A DNA stretch of 64,000 nt from Janthinobacterium sp. (GTDB lineage Bacteria > Pseudomonadota > Gammaproteobacteria > Burkholderiales > Burkholderiaceae_D): contig NZ_RFSK01000026.1 of the NCBI RefSeq assembly GCF_009923995.1, positions 1 to 64,000 on the forward strand, in the 5' to 3' direction. Of the stretch, positions 33,381 to 43,158 are shown piece by piece (positions within the stretch are counted from its first letter, which is position 1; each line of letters starts with the position of its first letter). A program made the position numbers and the translations under genes. The notes beneath the pieces were generated by a model. That model worked only from the letters and a program-made list of their open reading frames with translations, was not told the origin of the DNA and searched no databases.

Positions 33381-36300
33381 ATGAACGAACGCACCCATAA
33401 CGACGACCGCAACGACGTCCCGGAAGACGAGAACGAGAAGCGCCGCAAGCTGCTGCGCTACGGCGCCATCGGCGGCGGCCTGGCCGCCTTTGCCGCCAGC
33501 TTTTCCACCACGGCCGGCCGCATGGTCGACCACGCGCTGGGCAAAGACAAACCCGTGCAGAAGCTGCACGGCAATTCCCTGGTACCCGAGTTTTCCGTCG
33601 ACACGGCCACGGGCAAGCTGACGGTCAATCCGGACCAGCAAGTGAGCTACACCATGTGCATGGGCTGCACCACGTTTTGCGGGGTGCGCGTGCGTCTGGA
33701 TAAAAAAAGCGGCAAGGTGCTGCGCGTGGCGGGCAACCCGTACAGCCCCATGTCGGCCGACCCGGCGCTGCCCTACCAGACGCCGATCCGCGACAGCTTT
33801 GTCTCGCTGTCGCGCTTCCAGGAAAAGGGGCTGAAGGGCCGCTCCACGGCCTGCGGCCGTGGCAACGGCGTGCTGGAACAGATGGAGTCGCCGTTCCGCG
33901 TGCTGGCGCCCATGAAGCGCGTGGGACCGCGTGGCGGCGGCCAGTGGGAACCGATCGCCTTCGACCAGCTAGTGAAGGAAGTGACGGAAGGCGGCGACCT
34001 GTTTGGCGAAGGCCATGTACAGGGTTTGCGCGCGCTGCGCGAGCTGGAAAAACCCATCGATCCGGCGCAGCCGGAGCTGGGCCCGCAAGTGAACCAGGTG
34101 GGCCTGATGTGCAGCACCGACGATGGCCGCCTGGCATTCGGCACGCGTTTTTTCAAGCAGTCGTACGGCAGCCTGAACCTGGTCAACCACGGTTCGTATT
34201 GCGGTGGCGCCTACCGCAGCGGTTCGGGCGCCATGTTCGGCGACATGAAGAAAATGCCGCACGCGAAAGTGGACCTGGAAAACACGGAATTCTGCATGTT
34301 CGTCGGCACTGCCCCTGGCAATGCGGGCAACCCGTTCAAGCGCCAGGGCACCCTGATCGCCAAGGCGCGCTCGGGCAAGCGCGATTTCAGCTACGTCGTC
34401 GTCGACCCCGTGCTGACGAATGCGGACAGCCTGGCGGCGGGCGACCGCAGCCGCTGGGTGCCCATCAAGCCGGGCACGGATGGCGCGCTGGCCATGGCGA
34501 TGATACGCTGGATCATCGAGCACGAACGCTATGACCGCCACTTCCTCGCGCAGCCGAACCTGAAGGTGGCGGAGGCGGCGGGCGAGGCCGCCTGGTGCAA
34601 TGCCACGCATTTGATCATCAGCGAAAAGGGCCATCCGCGCGACGGCCGCTACCTGCGCGGCTCCGACATCGGCGCGGTCGAACTGGCGGAAGAAGAGCGC
34701 TACAAGGATGGCGACCCGTTCTGCGTGATTGACGCTGCCACGCAGGCCATTGTGCCGCACAGCGCCGCCAAGGGCGAGGCGCGGCTGTTCTTCGATGGCC
34801 CGCTGGACGTTGCGGGCGCGCCGCTGCACCTGAAGACGGCCATGACGATGCTCAACGAGGAAGCGCAGCGCCACAGCATGGAGGAATACGCGGCTGCCTG
34901 CGGTATTTCGCGCGACATCATCGAAGGCCTGGCGCAGGAACTGACCAGCCATGGCAAGCGCGCCGCCGTCAATGCGCACGGCGGCATGATGTCGGGCGCC
35001 GGCTTTTATAACGCGTATGCCCTGGTCATGCTCAACACCCTGATCGGAAATTTGAACCGCAAGGGCGGCACCCTCGTCAACGGCGGCAGCTTCAAGGATG
35101 CGGGCCCGGGTCCGCGCTACAACCTGGAGAGTTTCGACGGCGAGATCAAGGCGGCGGGCATGCCCATCGGGCGCAATGTGCCATATGAAAAAACCTCGGA
35201 ATTCAAGCTGAAGAAAGAAGCGGGCAAGGCGTATCCGGCCAAGGCGCCGTGGTATCCGAACGCGCCCGCGCTGGCCACCGAATGGCTCACCAGCGCCATG
35301 AATGGCTACCCCTACACCCTGAAGGCGCTGATCCTGTGGAGCTGCAATCCCGTGTACGGCATCACGGGCTTGCGCACGCAGATCGGCAAGGAGCTGGCCG
35401 ATCCGAAGAAGATTCCCCTCATCGTCGCCATCGACCCCTTCATCAATGAAAGCTCGGCGTTTGCCGACTATCTGCTGCCCGACACCCTGCTGTATGAAAG
35501 CTGGGGCTGGGCCGGCGCCTGGGGCGGCATGCCCGTCAAGATGAGCACGGCGCGCTGGCCCGTGGTCGAGCCGCGCGTGCAAAAGACGCCGGACGGCCAG
35601 CCCATCTGCATGGAAACGTTCTTCATCGCGCTGGCGAAGACGATGGACTTGCCCGGCTTCGGCCCCGATGCCTTGCAGGACATGGATGGCCAGCGCTTCC
35701 CCCTGCAGCGGGCGGAAGACTGGTATCTGCGGGGCGGCGCCAACATCGCCTGGCAGGGCAAGACAGCCGTGCCGGAAGCCAGCGACGACGACATTGCGCT
35801 CTCCGGCGTGGCGCGCATCCGCCCCGAACTGGAGCGCACCCTGAAGCCGGAAGAGTGGCGCAAGGTGGCCTTCATGTTGGCGCGGGGAGGGCGTTACCAG
35901 AGCTATGGCGAGATGTTTGGCCTGCGCCTGCCGCCACCGGCGAACCCCAAGGCGCCGGTGGCGCCTGCCCCGGCCGTCGATGAGACGCCGTATCCGCAGG
36001 ACTGGTCCACGCACCGCTATCTGAAGCCCATGATGCTGTACAACGAGGGCCTGGGCGTGAGCAAGAACAGCTTGAGCGGCAAGCGCTTTCCCGGTACGCC
36101 TGCCTGGCGGGTGGCGGCGTTTGCCGACGGCACGCCCGTGCGCAAGACTTATCCGGTGAGCGAATGGCCGTTCGAATTGATCAGCTTTAAATCGGCGCTG
36201 CAGAACTCGTACAGCATCGGCGCGCGGCGCTTGCGCGGCATCCACCCCGACAACCCGGTCGCCGTGCATCCCGACGATGCGGCCCGCCTGAAGCTGGAAA

Positions 36301-36602
36301 ATGGCGATGAGATTTATCTGGAAACGCCGGGTGGCAGGGCCAGGGCCACGGTGATGCTGCGCCATGGCGTGCAGCGGGGCGTGATCGCCGTGGAACACGG
36401 CTTCGGCCACAAGGAGCACGGCGCGCGCGCCCACCGCATCGGCAAGCTGCGCCAGCCCGACGAGCCGGCCATCGGCGCGGGCATCAACCTGAACGACCTG
36501 GGATTGACGGACCCGAGCCGCGGCGACAAGAACGTGTTTGTCGATCCCGTGTCAGGCACGTCGGTGCGGCAGGGACTGCCGGCGCGTATCGTGCGGGCTT
36601 AA
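33381..36602 (+). CDS. ttrA: Tetrathionate reductase catalytic subunit TtrA
   Basis: This 1073-residue molybdopterin (bis-MGD) enzyme has a twin-arginine signal (KRRKLLRYGAIGGG), an N-terminal [4Fe-4S] site (CMGCTTFC with a fourth Cys in TACGRGNG), and a likely Mo-ligand Cys in NHGSYCGGAYRSGSG. Large molybdopterin domains follow (NAHGGMMSGAGFYNAY, NPVYGITGLRTQ, ESSAFADYLLPDT) and a C-terminal dinucleotide-binding domain. It reduces tetrathionate to thiosulfate in the periplasm, allowing anaerobic respiration. GAGGAG at 33369-33374 selects the ATG at 33381. Its stop overlaps the convergent ttrR stop by four bases. Confidence 0.92.
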   Translation: MNERTHNDDRNDVPEDENEKRRKLLRYGAIGGGLAAFAASFSTTAGRMVDHALGKDKPVQKLHGNSLVPEFSVDTATGKLTVNPDQQVSYTMCMGCTTFCGVRVRLDKKSGKVLRVAGNPYSPMSADPALPYQTPIRDSFVSLSRFQEKGLKGRSTACGRGNGVLEQMESPFRVLAPMKRVGPRGGGQWEPIAFDQLVKEVTEGGDLFGEGHVQGLRALRELEKPIDPAQPELGPQVNQVGLMCSTDDGRLAFGTRFFKQSYGSLNLVNHGSYCGGAYRSGSGAMFGDMKKMPHAKVDLENTEFCMFVGTAPGNAGNPFKRQGTLIAKARSGKRDFSYVVVDPVLTNADSLAAGDRSRWVPIKPGTDGALAMAMIRWIIEHERYDRHFLAQPNLKVAEAAGEAAWCNATHLIISEKGHPRDGRYLRGSDIGAVELAEEERYKDGDPFCVIDAATQAIVPHSAAKGEARLFFDGPLDVAGAPLHLKTAMTMLNEEAQRHSMEEYAAACGISRDIIEGLAQELTSHGKRAAVNAHGGMMSGAGFYNAYALVMLNTLIGNLNRKGGTLVNGGSFKDAGPGPRYNLESFDGEIKAAGMPIGRNVPYEKTSEFKLKKEAGKAYPAKAPWYPNAPALATEWLTSAMNGYPYTLKALILWSCNPVYGITGLRTQIGKELADPKKIPLIVAIDPFINESSAFADYLLPDTLLYESWGWAGAWGGMPVKMSTARWPVVEPRVQKTPDGQPICMETFFIALAKTMDLPGFGPDALQDMDGQRFPLQRAEDWYLRGGANIAWQGKTAVPEASDDDIALSGVARIRPELERTLKPEEWRKVAFMLARGGRYQSYGEMFGLRLPPPANPKAPVAPAPAVDETPYPQDWSTHRYLKPMMLYNEGLGVSKNSLSGKRFPGTPAWRVAAFADGTPVRKTYPVSEWPFELISFKSALQNSYSIGARRLRGIHPDNPVAVHPDDAARLKLENGDEIYLETPGGRARATVMLRHGVQRGVIAVEHGFGHKEHGARAHRIGKLRQPDEPAIGAGINLNDLGLTDPSRGDKNVFVDPVSGTSVRQGLPARIVRA

Positions 36603-37213
36603 ATCGCCCCACCCGCCATCAGCAGCCGGGCCACCTCGGCTGCTGAATGCAGGCCCAGTTTTTCCATCGTGTTATGGCGGTGCACCTGCACCGTCTTGTC
36701 GCTGATGCCCAGCTCGCGGGCGATGACTTTCGAGGCCTTGCCTTCGGCCATCAGCAGCGCCACTTCGCGCTCGCGCGCGGTAAGCCTGGCCAGCGCCGAT
36801 TGGGCCGTCGTCGTGCTGGCGGCGTTGCGGCTTTCCTCCACGCTGCGTGCCACGGCCCGGCTGACGGCGTCCAGCAAGACCTGGTCTTTGCACGGCTTCT
36901 CTAAAAAATCGCAGGCGCCCGCCTTCATCGTCTGCACGGCCATGGCCAGGTCGCCGTGGCCGCTGAGGAAAATCACGGGTAGCGCAATCGCATGGCGCGA
37001 CAGCTCCTGCTGCAATTCCAGTCCGCTCATCAGGGGCATGCGCACGTCGAGCAGCAAACAGCCGGGGACATGGCCATCGTAGCGCTGCAGGAAGTCGCGC
37101 GCCGATTCGAAGGCTTGCACTTGCCAGCCGGCCGAATCGAACAGATAGGCCAGCGAGCGGCGCATGGCGGCGTCGTCGTCGACGACAAAGATGATCGCAT
37201 CGCTTTCGTTCAT
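36599..37213 (-). CDS. ttrR: Response regulator TtrR (FixJ/LuxR type)
   Basis: The 204-residue regulator has a receiver domain (DDDAAMRRSLAYLF, phospho-Asp in CLLLDVRMPLMSG, Lys in DFLEKPCKD) and a LuxR helix-turn-helix (LTAREREVALLMAEGKASKVIARELGISDKTVQVHRHNTMEKLG; only key segments are diagnostic). It is coupled by an ATGA overlap to ttrS. It likely activates ttrBCA in response to tetrathionate when oxygen is low. The upstream in-frame extension lies inside ttrS and is rejected. Confidence 0.9.
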   Translation of the reverse strand: MNESDAIIFVVDDDAAMRRSLAYLFDSAGWQVQAFESARDFLQRYDGHVPGCLLLDVRMPLMSGLELQQELSRHAIALPVIFLSGHGDLAMAVQTMKAGACDFLEKPCKDQVLLDAVSRAVARSVEESRNAASTTTAQSALARLTAREREVALLMAEGKASKVIARELGISDKTVQVHRHNTMEKLGLHSAAEVARLLMAGGAI

Positions 37214-39012
37214 GGTGTGTCCTTGTTTGCTTGCATGCCCGTATCTTCCGGCAGGCGGAACCAGACCGTCAAGCCTGGCGCGTCCGCGTTGGCATGGGCC
37301 GACAGGCTGCCGCCGAACGATTCGATGATGCTTTTGCTGAGCGACATGCCCAGGCCCAGGCCCTCGGCCTTGGTGGTAAAAAACGGTTCGAACAGGCGCG
37401 CCATCTGCGCCGCTTCCAGGCCGCATCCCGCGTCGCGCACGGCTACCGTACAGGCGCCGTTTTCGCGGTGCAGCAGCACGCCGATCGGGTGCTGGGGATT
37501 ACCGTTTTCCAGCTGCGCATCGAGCGCATTTTTCAGCAGATTGAGCAGCACCTGCTGCACCTGCTGCGGGTCGGCCAGCACGCGCGGTGCCGCGCTGACC
37601 GCCTCGTGGCGCCAGTCGATGCTCGCTTGCGGATGGGCCGCGCGGAACAGGGTCACGGCTTGCTCCACGGCGTCGGCCAGGGCAAAGGGCGTGCTGTGCG
37701 TGGGACGCTTTTGCGCCATGGCGCGGATGTGGCGGATGATGGCACCCGCGCGCTCGCTTTGCGTGGCGATTTCCTGCGCGCCGTCGAGCAAGGGGGCCGC
37801 CTCCAGCCGGCCCGCCGCGATGCGGCGCGCCATGCCGCGCGCGAAATTGCCGATGGCCGCCAGCGGCTGGTTCAGTTCGTGCGCGATGGCGCTGGCCATC
37901 TCGCCCAGGATCGCCAGGCGCGCCGTGTGGTCGAGCGTGGCCTGACGCTGGCGCGCCTGCTCTTCCAGCGCGCGCTGCTGGTGCTGGGCTGCGCGCAACT
38001 GCTCCGTGCGGCGGCTGACCAGGTATTCCACGCGCACCGTGTGCACGGCCCAGGCGACGAGCAGGGCCAGCACCAGCAGCATCCAGCCCCAGTAGCGGCG
38101 CAGCGCCGTTTCGAACGTCAGCTTGTCCAGGTAGGCGTAGGGGCCGATGCGCAAGTCGCGGAACAGCTCATCGACGATCTGGTAGTCGCTCGGCACCGTC
38201 CAGCTGTAGCCTTCGCTGGTGCGCGGCATGGCCAGCAGCGCTTGCGCCACCTTTTTTGCCAGTGCCGGCGGCGTCTGGCGCAGGGCGACGAAAGGCCAGT
38301 CCGGATATAGGCGCGAGGACGTGGCGCAGCGAAAACCCGGTATCGGCCGAGTGGTGATCACGCGCAGTTCATCGGACTGCACTTCTCCCCGCGCCACCAT
38401 CTGTTCGAGCAAACAGGTGCGCACGATGCCCGCATCCATGCGCCCCGCGCGCACGGCGTCGATGATCTGCTGCGACGGAAAACCGCTGTAGCGCAGGCTG
38501 GCAAAATCGCGGGCCGGATCGATGCCCGCTTCGCGCAGTTCGCGCGCGGCGATCTGGTAGCCGCCGAACGCATCGGGTGCCACAGCCATCACGTTCTTGC
38601 CCGCCAGGTCCGCCAGGTCGTGCAGGGGCGCCGTGCTGCGCACGACGATGGCCGAGCCGATGGCCTGGCGCGGCGAGTCCGTCCATGGCGATTCCAGGGT
38701 GGCGATGCGGCTGGCGCCGTCGCTGTGTTCGAGTGCCACGTAATGGCCGCTGCTGGTGATGGCAAAGGCGATCGCTTGCGACTGCACGGCGCGCGTCAGT
38801 CCTGCCTGGTCGTAGTCGGCCAAGGTAAAACGGATGCCGGGGATGCTGGCCTGCAGGTGGCGCGTCACATACGACCAGTCGCGCTGCACGGCGTCGCCGC
38901 CCTTGTAGGCGAGCACGCCAATTCTCACCTCCGGCAGCTCGGGCAGGCCATCCGCCGCGCGGGCACCGTGCAGACACAGCGCCGCCAGCGCGAACAGTAC
39001 AAGACGCCGCAC
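37210..39012 (-). CDS. ttrS: Tetrathionate sensor kinase TtrS
   Basis: The 600-residue sensor has a signal peptide (cut near ARA, residue 19). A periplasmic PhnD-like substrate-binding domain (about 25-275; RIGVLAYKGGDAVQRDW) is the tetrathionate-sensing module of TtrS. One TM helix (about 312-330), a coiled coil and a kinase core follow, with H-box (ASAIAHELNQPLAAIGNF), N-box (LLNLLKNALDAQ) and G boxes (VRDAGCGL, GLGLGMSLSKS). The start is GTG and shares one base with the mutY stop (TAGTG). Confidence 0.9.
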   Translation of the reverse strand: MRRLVLFALAALCLHGARAADGLPELPEVRIGVLAYKGGDAVQRDWSYVTRHLQASIPGIRFTLADYDQAGLTRAVQSQAIAFAITSSGHYVALEHSDGASRIATLESPWTDSPRQAIGSAIVVRSTAPLHDLADLAGKNVMAVAPDAFGGYQIAARELREAGIDPARDFASLRYSGFPSQQIIDAVRAGRMDAGIVRTCLLEQMVARGEVQSDELRVITTRPIPGFRCATSSRLYPDWPFVALRQTPPALAKKVAQALLAMPRTSEGYSWTVPSDYQIVDELFRDLRIGPYAYLDKLTFETALRRYWGWMLLVLALLVAWAVHTVRVEYLVSRRTEQLRAAQHQQRALEEQARQRQATLDHTARLAILGEMASAIAHELNQPLAAIGNFARGMARRIAAGRLEAAPLLDGAQEIATQSERAGAIIRHIRAMAQKRPTHSTPFALADAVEQAVTLFRAAHPQASIDWRHEAVSAAPRVLADPQQVQQVLLNLLKNALDAQLENGNPQHPIGVLLHRENGACTVAVRDAGCGLEAAQMARLFEPFFTTKAEGLGLGMSLSKSIIESFGGSLSAHANADAPGLTVWFRLPEDTGMQANKDTP

Positions 39013-40175
39013 TAGAACATGCTGCGCTGTGCCGCGCGTGCATCACCGAACAGGTCCAGCAGCAGTTTCTTGATGGGCGCCGGCAGGGGCGCCTCGGCGA
39101 TTTTCGCGCCGTCGTACCAGATGTGCGTGGACTCTCCGGCCAGCGCCAGGCGCCGCGCCAGGGTGATACGGCAGGGGACGATGTGCAGCTTGTAGTGCGT
39201 AAAGACGTGCACAATGGGCAGCAGCCGTTCCTGCGTTTCGATGGTACCGAATGGCGCCACGGCACGCGCCAGCGCATCCTGATCGATGGCGCGCGGAGAG
39301 TCTGCATCTGCCAGCACGTGGCCATCCAGTTCGGGCAAGGACAGCAGGCCGCCCCAGATGCCCGAGCCGGGGCGCTGCTCCAGCAGCACCTGGCCGTCGT
39401 CGATGATGACGAGCATGACGGCGTGTTTTTCCGGACTGGCCTTCTTTGGCTTGCGCACGGGCAGATCCTTGGTGCGGCCGGTGGCGTAGGCCACGCAGCG
39501 CGGCTGCAGCGGGCAGCGGCCGCAATCGGGGCTGCTGCGCGTGCACAGGGTGGCGCCGAAGTCCATCAGGCCCTGCGTGTAGGCTTCGATGCCGGTCTCC
39601 GGCAGCAGCGCTTCGGCGCGGCGCCACATGGCTTCCTCGACCCGTTTTTCGCCGGGATAGGCATCGATGCCGAAGGTGCGGGCGAAGACGCGCTTGACGT
39701 TGCCGTCCATGATGGCCGCGCGCGTGCTGCTGGAGAACGCGGAGATGGCGGCCGCCGTCGAGCGGCCGATGCCGGGCAGGTCGGCCAGCAGGGCGGGATC
39801 GCTGGGGAAGACGCCGTCATATTCGGCTACCACGCGCTGCGCGCACTTGTGCAGGTTGCGCGCCCGCGTGTAGTAACCGAGGCCGCTCCACTGCGCCATC
39901 ACGTCTTCCACGGGGGCTGCTGCCAGGTCGCGTAGGGTGGGGAAGCGTTCGAGGAAGCGCGCGTAGTAGCCCAGCACGGCCGTCACCTGCGTTTGCTGCA
40001 GCATGATTTCGGACAGCCAGATCAGGTAAGCGTCGCGCGTGTTTTGCCACGGCAGCGCGTGGCGGCCATGCTGCTGTTGCCAGGCGATGACGGTGGCGGA
40101 AAAAGTGGGGTCAATATAGTCTTCAAAAAGTGCCGCGCCCGTGGCGGGCGAGAGCGGATGCAGCAGACGTTTCAT
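39012..40175 (-). CDS. mutY: A/G-specific adenine DNA glycosylase
   Basis: MutY removes adenine mispaired with 8-oxoguanine. The 387-residue protein has the helix-hairpin-helix with LPGIGRSTAAAI, the catalytic Asp region MDGNVKRVFAR, a [4Fe-4S] cluster (C-x6-C-x2-C-x5-C in CTRSSPDCGRCPLQPRC) and a C-terminal NUDIX-like recognition domain (LLEQRPGSGIWGGLLSLPE). ATG 40175 is chosen over a longer in-frame start at 40361 that lies in the dynamin gene. It forms an unusual pair with mutM, separated only by the dynamin-like gene. Confidence 0.96.
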   Translation of the reverse strand: MKRLLHPLSPATGAALFEDYIDPTFSATVIAWQQQHGRHALPWQNTRDAYLIWLSEIMLQQTQVTAVLGYYARFLERFPTLRDLAAAPVEDVMAQWSGLGYYTRARNLHKCAQRVVAEYDGVFPSDPALLADLPGIGRSTAAAISAFSSSTRAAIMDGNVKRVFARTFGIDAYPGEKRVEEAMWRRAEALLPETGIEAYTQGLMDFGATLCTRSSPDCGRCPLQPRCVAYATGRTKDLPVRKPKKASPEKHAVMLVIIDDGQVLLEQRPGSGIWGGLLSLPELDGHVLADADSPRAIDQDALARAVAPFGTIETQERLLPIVHVFTHYKLHIVPCRITLARRLALAGESTHIWYDGAKIAEAPLPAPIKKLLLDLFGDARAAQRSMF

Positions 40176-40215
40176 GCAGGGTTCCAGTATCTTGTAGCGT
40201 GTTATGGCGTGTGTG

Positions 40216-42117
40216 TTAAGTGGCGCTGGTGGCGCGCACGGTGGCGAGCAGCTGCGCCAGCTGCACCTTGTCGCGTTCGAGCGCCGCCAGGCTGGCTTCA
40301 AAGCCGGCGATTTTCTGTTCCAGGCTGCCCGTCGCGTCGTGGATGCGCTGGATCGAGGCAAAGCGCAGTTTCAGCTGTTCCTTGTATTCGACGATCTGTG
40401 CTTCGAGGGGCGCCATGATGACCTTCAGCCAGGCGCTGGCGTCGTCGTTGGCGTTGCTGAAGCTGCGGCGCACGCGCGAGGCGATGGTGTCGAAGAATTT
40501 TTCCATCAGCACGACGCGGCTGGTGGTGAGCAGGGTCGCCGTGCCGAATTGCTTATGGTAGACGGCCTCGATGTCGGCAATCTCCTGGCGGTAGCGGGCC
40601 AGCGAAAACGGCATCGGCAAGGCCAGCGCCAGGCCGTGTTCGGCGGCGAATTTGCGGTACATCACGTTCATCATTTCCGTGATTTCCGTCGTCTTGCCTT
40701 CCGAACGGTCGAGGTTATGGCCGATGCGCTCGAAATACTGGCGCATGGCGTCGCGCAAGCCCGTGAAGAAGCGGCTGCGCTGCATGGCCGTGCGCACGCC
40801 GTCGATATCGTCGCGCACGATGTCCATGCCCAGGCTCGTGTACAGCTCCGTCGACAGGCGCGTAAATACGGCGCGCGTCGCCTGCAGCTTGAACAGGCTG
40901 CTGTCGAATTCCTTCTTCTCGATATCCACGCGCCGCATCATGTGGGCGATGACGCTCTGGTTCTTGCCGCGCAGGCTATGCAGCTCGTGCAGCTGCTCGG
41001 CGATGCCGCGCGCGCGCGCCGCCGCCTGCACCTGCTGCGCCGATTGAATCGCATCCAGGTCGAATGTCAGCTGGTGCCGGATGATGTCCTTGCGCGCGGG
41101 GATCAGCTCCTCGAACAGGGCCGTTTCCAGCGCCTGCAGGCGGCTCTTGTCCAGCAGCGCCGCATCGTGGTTGATCTTGCCCACCAAGGCCTTTTGCGCG
41201 GAGACGGGAAATACCTGGCCGGCGTCCAGGGTCAGGAGGTGCGCCACGCTGGCCTGCTGGCGTTCGATGGCCTGCGCCACTTCCGCATCGCCGCGCAACT
41301 CGTCCCACATGCTGTCGATCTTGTTGAGCACCACCAGGCGCCCCGCGCCGGCGCCGATATGGTTGCGCCAGACTTCGATGTCGCTGCGCGTGACGCCCGT
41401 GTCGGCCGCCAGGATGAACAGCACCGCGTGCGCATTCGGGATCAGGTTCAGGGTCAGCTCCGGTTCCGTGCCGATGGCGTTCAGGCCGGGCGTGTCGAGG
41501 ATGACGAGGCCCTGCTTCAGCAGCGGATGGGGGAAGTTGATGATGGCGTGGCGCCACATGGAGATTTCCACCTGGCCGTGCTCATCGACCATGGATGGGG
41601 CATCGGCATCGTCGGCGTCGTACAGGCCGTAGCGGGCGGCTTCCTCCGCGCTGACTTTTTTGGTCAGGCTGACCTGGCGCAGGGCTTCCTGCATGTCGCC
41701 GCCCGCCTCGATGTTCAGCGGCAGGACGGTCCAGGCGGCGGGCAGGTCGCGGTAGTCGCTGGTCGACAGGTTCTGCGCGCGCGTCTCGATGGGCAGCAGG
41801 CGGATGGACGGCTGCCAGGCGGCGTCGTACAGCAGTTCGGTGGGACACATGGTGGTGCGCCCAGCGCCAGAGGGCAGGATGCGCTGGCCGTAGCCGGCAA
41901 AGAAGATGGCGTTGATCAGCTCGGATTTGCCGCGCGAGAATTCCGCCACGAAGGCGACCGATAGACGGTCATCGAGCAGGCGGGAGACGCAGCGCGCCAG
42001 GCGCAGCGCACTGGCGCCGTCGACCAGGCCCGCCGCGCTGGCGGCCTGCCGGTATGCCTGCAAGGCGGCCAGCACGTCCTGGCGCCATGCGCTGTATTGT
42101 TCCAAGTCCCTGACCAT
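40216..42117 (-). CDS. Dynamin-family large GTPase
   Basis: This 633-residue protein has an N-terminal dynamin-type GTPase domain. Its P-loop is AEFSRGKSELINAI (about 58-71), the switch I threonine region is AGRTTMCPTE, G3 is LVILDTPGLNAIG and G4 is LNKIDSMWDE. A long helical stalk-like region follows (about 330-633), with predicted coiled coils at the end. No TM helix is obvious. Bacterial dynamin-like proteins act in membrane remodelling or surveillance, but the role here is unknown. It lies between mutM and mutY on the same strand, 40 bases from mutY and 37 from mutM. Confidence 0.85.
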   Translation of the reverse strand: MVRDLEQYSAWRQDVLAALQAYRQAASAAGLVDGASALRLARCVSRLLDDRLSVAFVAEFSRGKSELINAIFFAGYGQRILPSGAGRTTMCPTELLYDAAWQPSIRLLPIETRAQNLSTSDYRDLPAAWTVLPLNIEAGGDMQEALRQVSLTKKVSAEEAARYGLYDADDADAPSMVDEHGQVEISMWRHAIINFPHPLLKQGLVILDTPGLNAIGTEPELTLNLIPNAHAVLFILAADTGVTRSDIEVWRNHIGAGAGRLVVLNKIDSMWDELRGDAEVAQAIERQQASVAHLLTLDAGQVFPVSAQKALVGKINHDAALLDKSRLQALETALFEELIPARKDIIRHQLTFDLDAIQSAQQVQAAARARGIAEQLHELHSLRGKNQSVIAHMMRRVDIEKKEFDSSLFKLQATRAVFTRLSTELYTSLGMDIVRDDIDGVRTAMQRSRFFTGLRDAMRQYFERIGHNLDRSEGKTTEITEMMNVMYRKFAAEHGLALALPMPFSLARYRQEIADIEAVYHKQFGTATLLTTSRVVLMEKFFDTIASRVRRSFSNANDDASAWLKVIMAPLEAQIVEYKEQLKLRFASIQRIHDATGSLEQKIAGFEASLAALERDKVQLAQLLATVRATSAT

Positions 42118-42154
42118 CTGGCTCCCTTTGCCTATGACTTCTTGCTTTTGACCG

Positions 42155-42991
42155 CTACTTCTGGCAATTCACGCAGTAAAACGTGGAACGCTGTCCCTGC
42201 ACGATTTGCCGGATTGGCGCGCCGCATACGCGGCATGGCTTGCCCGTGCGGTTGTACGTGAAATATGTCTGCTGGAAGTAGCCGGACTGGCCGTTCACGC
42301 CGATGAAGTCGCGCAGGGTGCTGCCGCCCTGGACGATGGCTTCGGCCAGCACGTCGCGGATGGCCTGCGCCAGTTTCTCGTAGCGGGCCAGGCCGATGCG
42401 CCGCGCCGGCGTCTTCGGGTTGATCCCTGCGCGGAACAGGCTTTCGGAACAATAGATATTGCCCACGCCGACGACGATGTCGCCCGCCATCAGCACCTGC
42501 TTGATGTTGGTGCCCTTGTTGCGCGTTTTTTCGAACAGCAGCCGGCCCGTGAAGCCGCCTTCCAGCGGTTCCGTTCCCAGGCCGCGCAGCAGCACGTGGC
42601 TGTCGAGCGGGCCGTCGGCCTCATCGTGCCACAGCACGGCGCCGAAGCGGCGCGGGTCCGTCATGCGCAGCACCTGGCTGGTGCCGTCCGCGTCTTCCAC
42701 GATCAGGTCGAAATGGTCGTGCTTTTGCGCTTCCGTCCCCGGCGGCAGCACGCGCAGGTGGCCCGACATGCCCAGGTGGATGATCAGCGTGCCGTGGCGG
42801 AAGTGGATCAGCAGGTATTTGCCGCGCCGCCCCGTCAGACCGATGGTTTGTCCGGACAGCTGTTCGCCCAGGGCAGGGGGGAAGGGCCAGCGCAGGCCGT
42901 CGCGGCGCAGCACGACGGAACGCACGGCGCGGCCCTCGAGATGGGGCGCGACACCGCGCCGTGTAACTTCAACTTCTGGCAATTCTGGCAT
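42155..42991 (-). CDS. mutM: Formamidopyrimidine-DNA glycosylase
   Basis: MutM/Fpg excises 8-oxoguanine and cleaves the abasic site. The 278-residue protein begins [13 protein letters not shown], with the catalytic Pro2 and Glu3. It has the [13 protein letters not shown] segment, the [18 protein letters not shown] motif and a C-terminal zinc finger (CRVCG...YCVNCQK). All expected catalytic residues are present. It heads the mutM-dynamin-mutY-ttrSR strand and is divergent from the TPR gene. Confidence 0.97.
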   Translation of the reverse strand: MPELPEVEVTRRGVAPHLEGRAVRSVVLRRDGLRWPFPPALGEQLSGQTIGLTGRRGKYLLIHFRHGTLIIHLGMSGHLRVLPPGTEAQKHDHFDLIVEDADGTSQVLRMTDPRRFGAVLWHDEADGPLDSHVLLRGLGTEPLEGGFTGRLLFEKTRNKGTNIKQVLMAGDIVVGVGNIYCSESLFRAGINPKTPARRIGLARYEKLAQAIRDVLAEAIVQGGSTLRDFIGVNGQSGYFQQTYFTYNRTGKPCRVCGAPIRQIVQGQRSTFYCVNCQK

Positions 42992-43158
42992 AGGGCTCGA
43001 ACGAATGAACAGCGGACAAAAAACAGGCGGGCGACCGGCCGATGGCTGGCCCGGAGAGCATACGTCACGCCAGTGTATATATTTCGTTACATACGTGAAG
43101 TACGCAATCTGCGGGTTGGGCGTAGAATCAAACTTTGCCGTTTAGCCAGGATCAGCCT

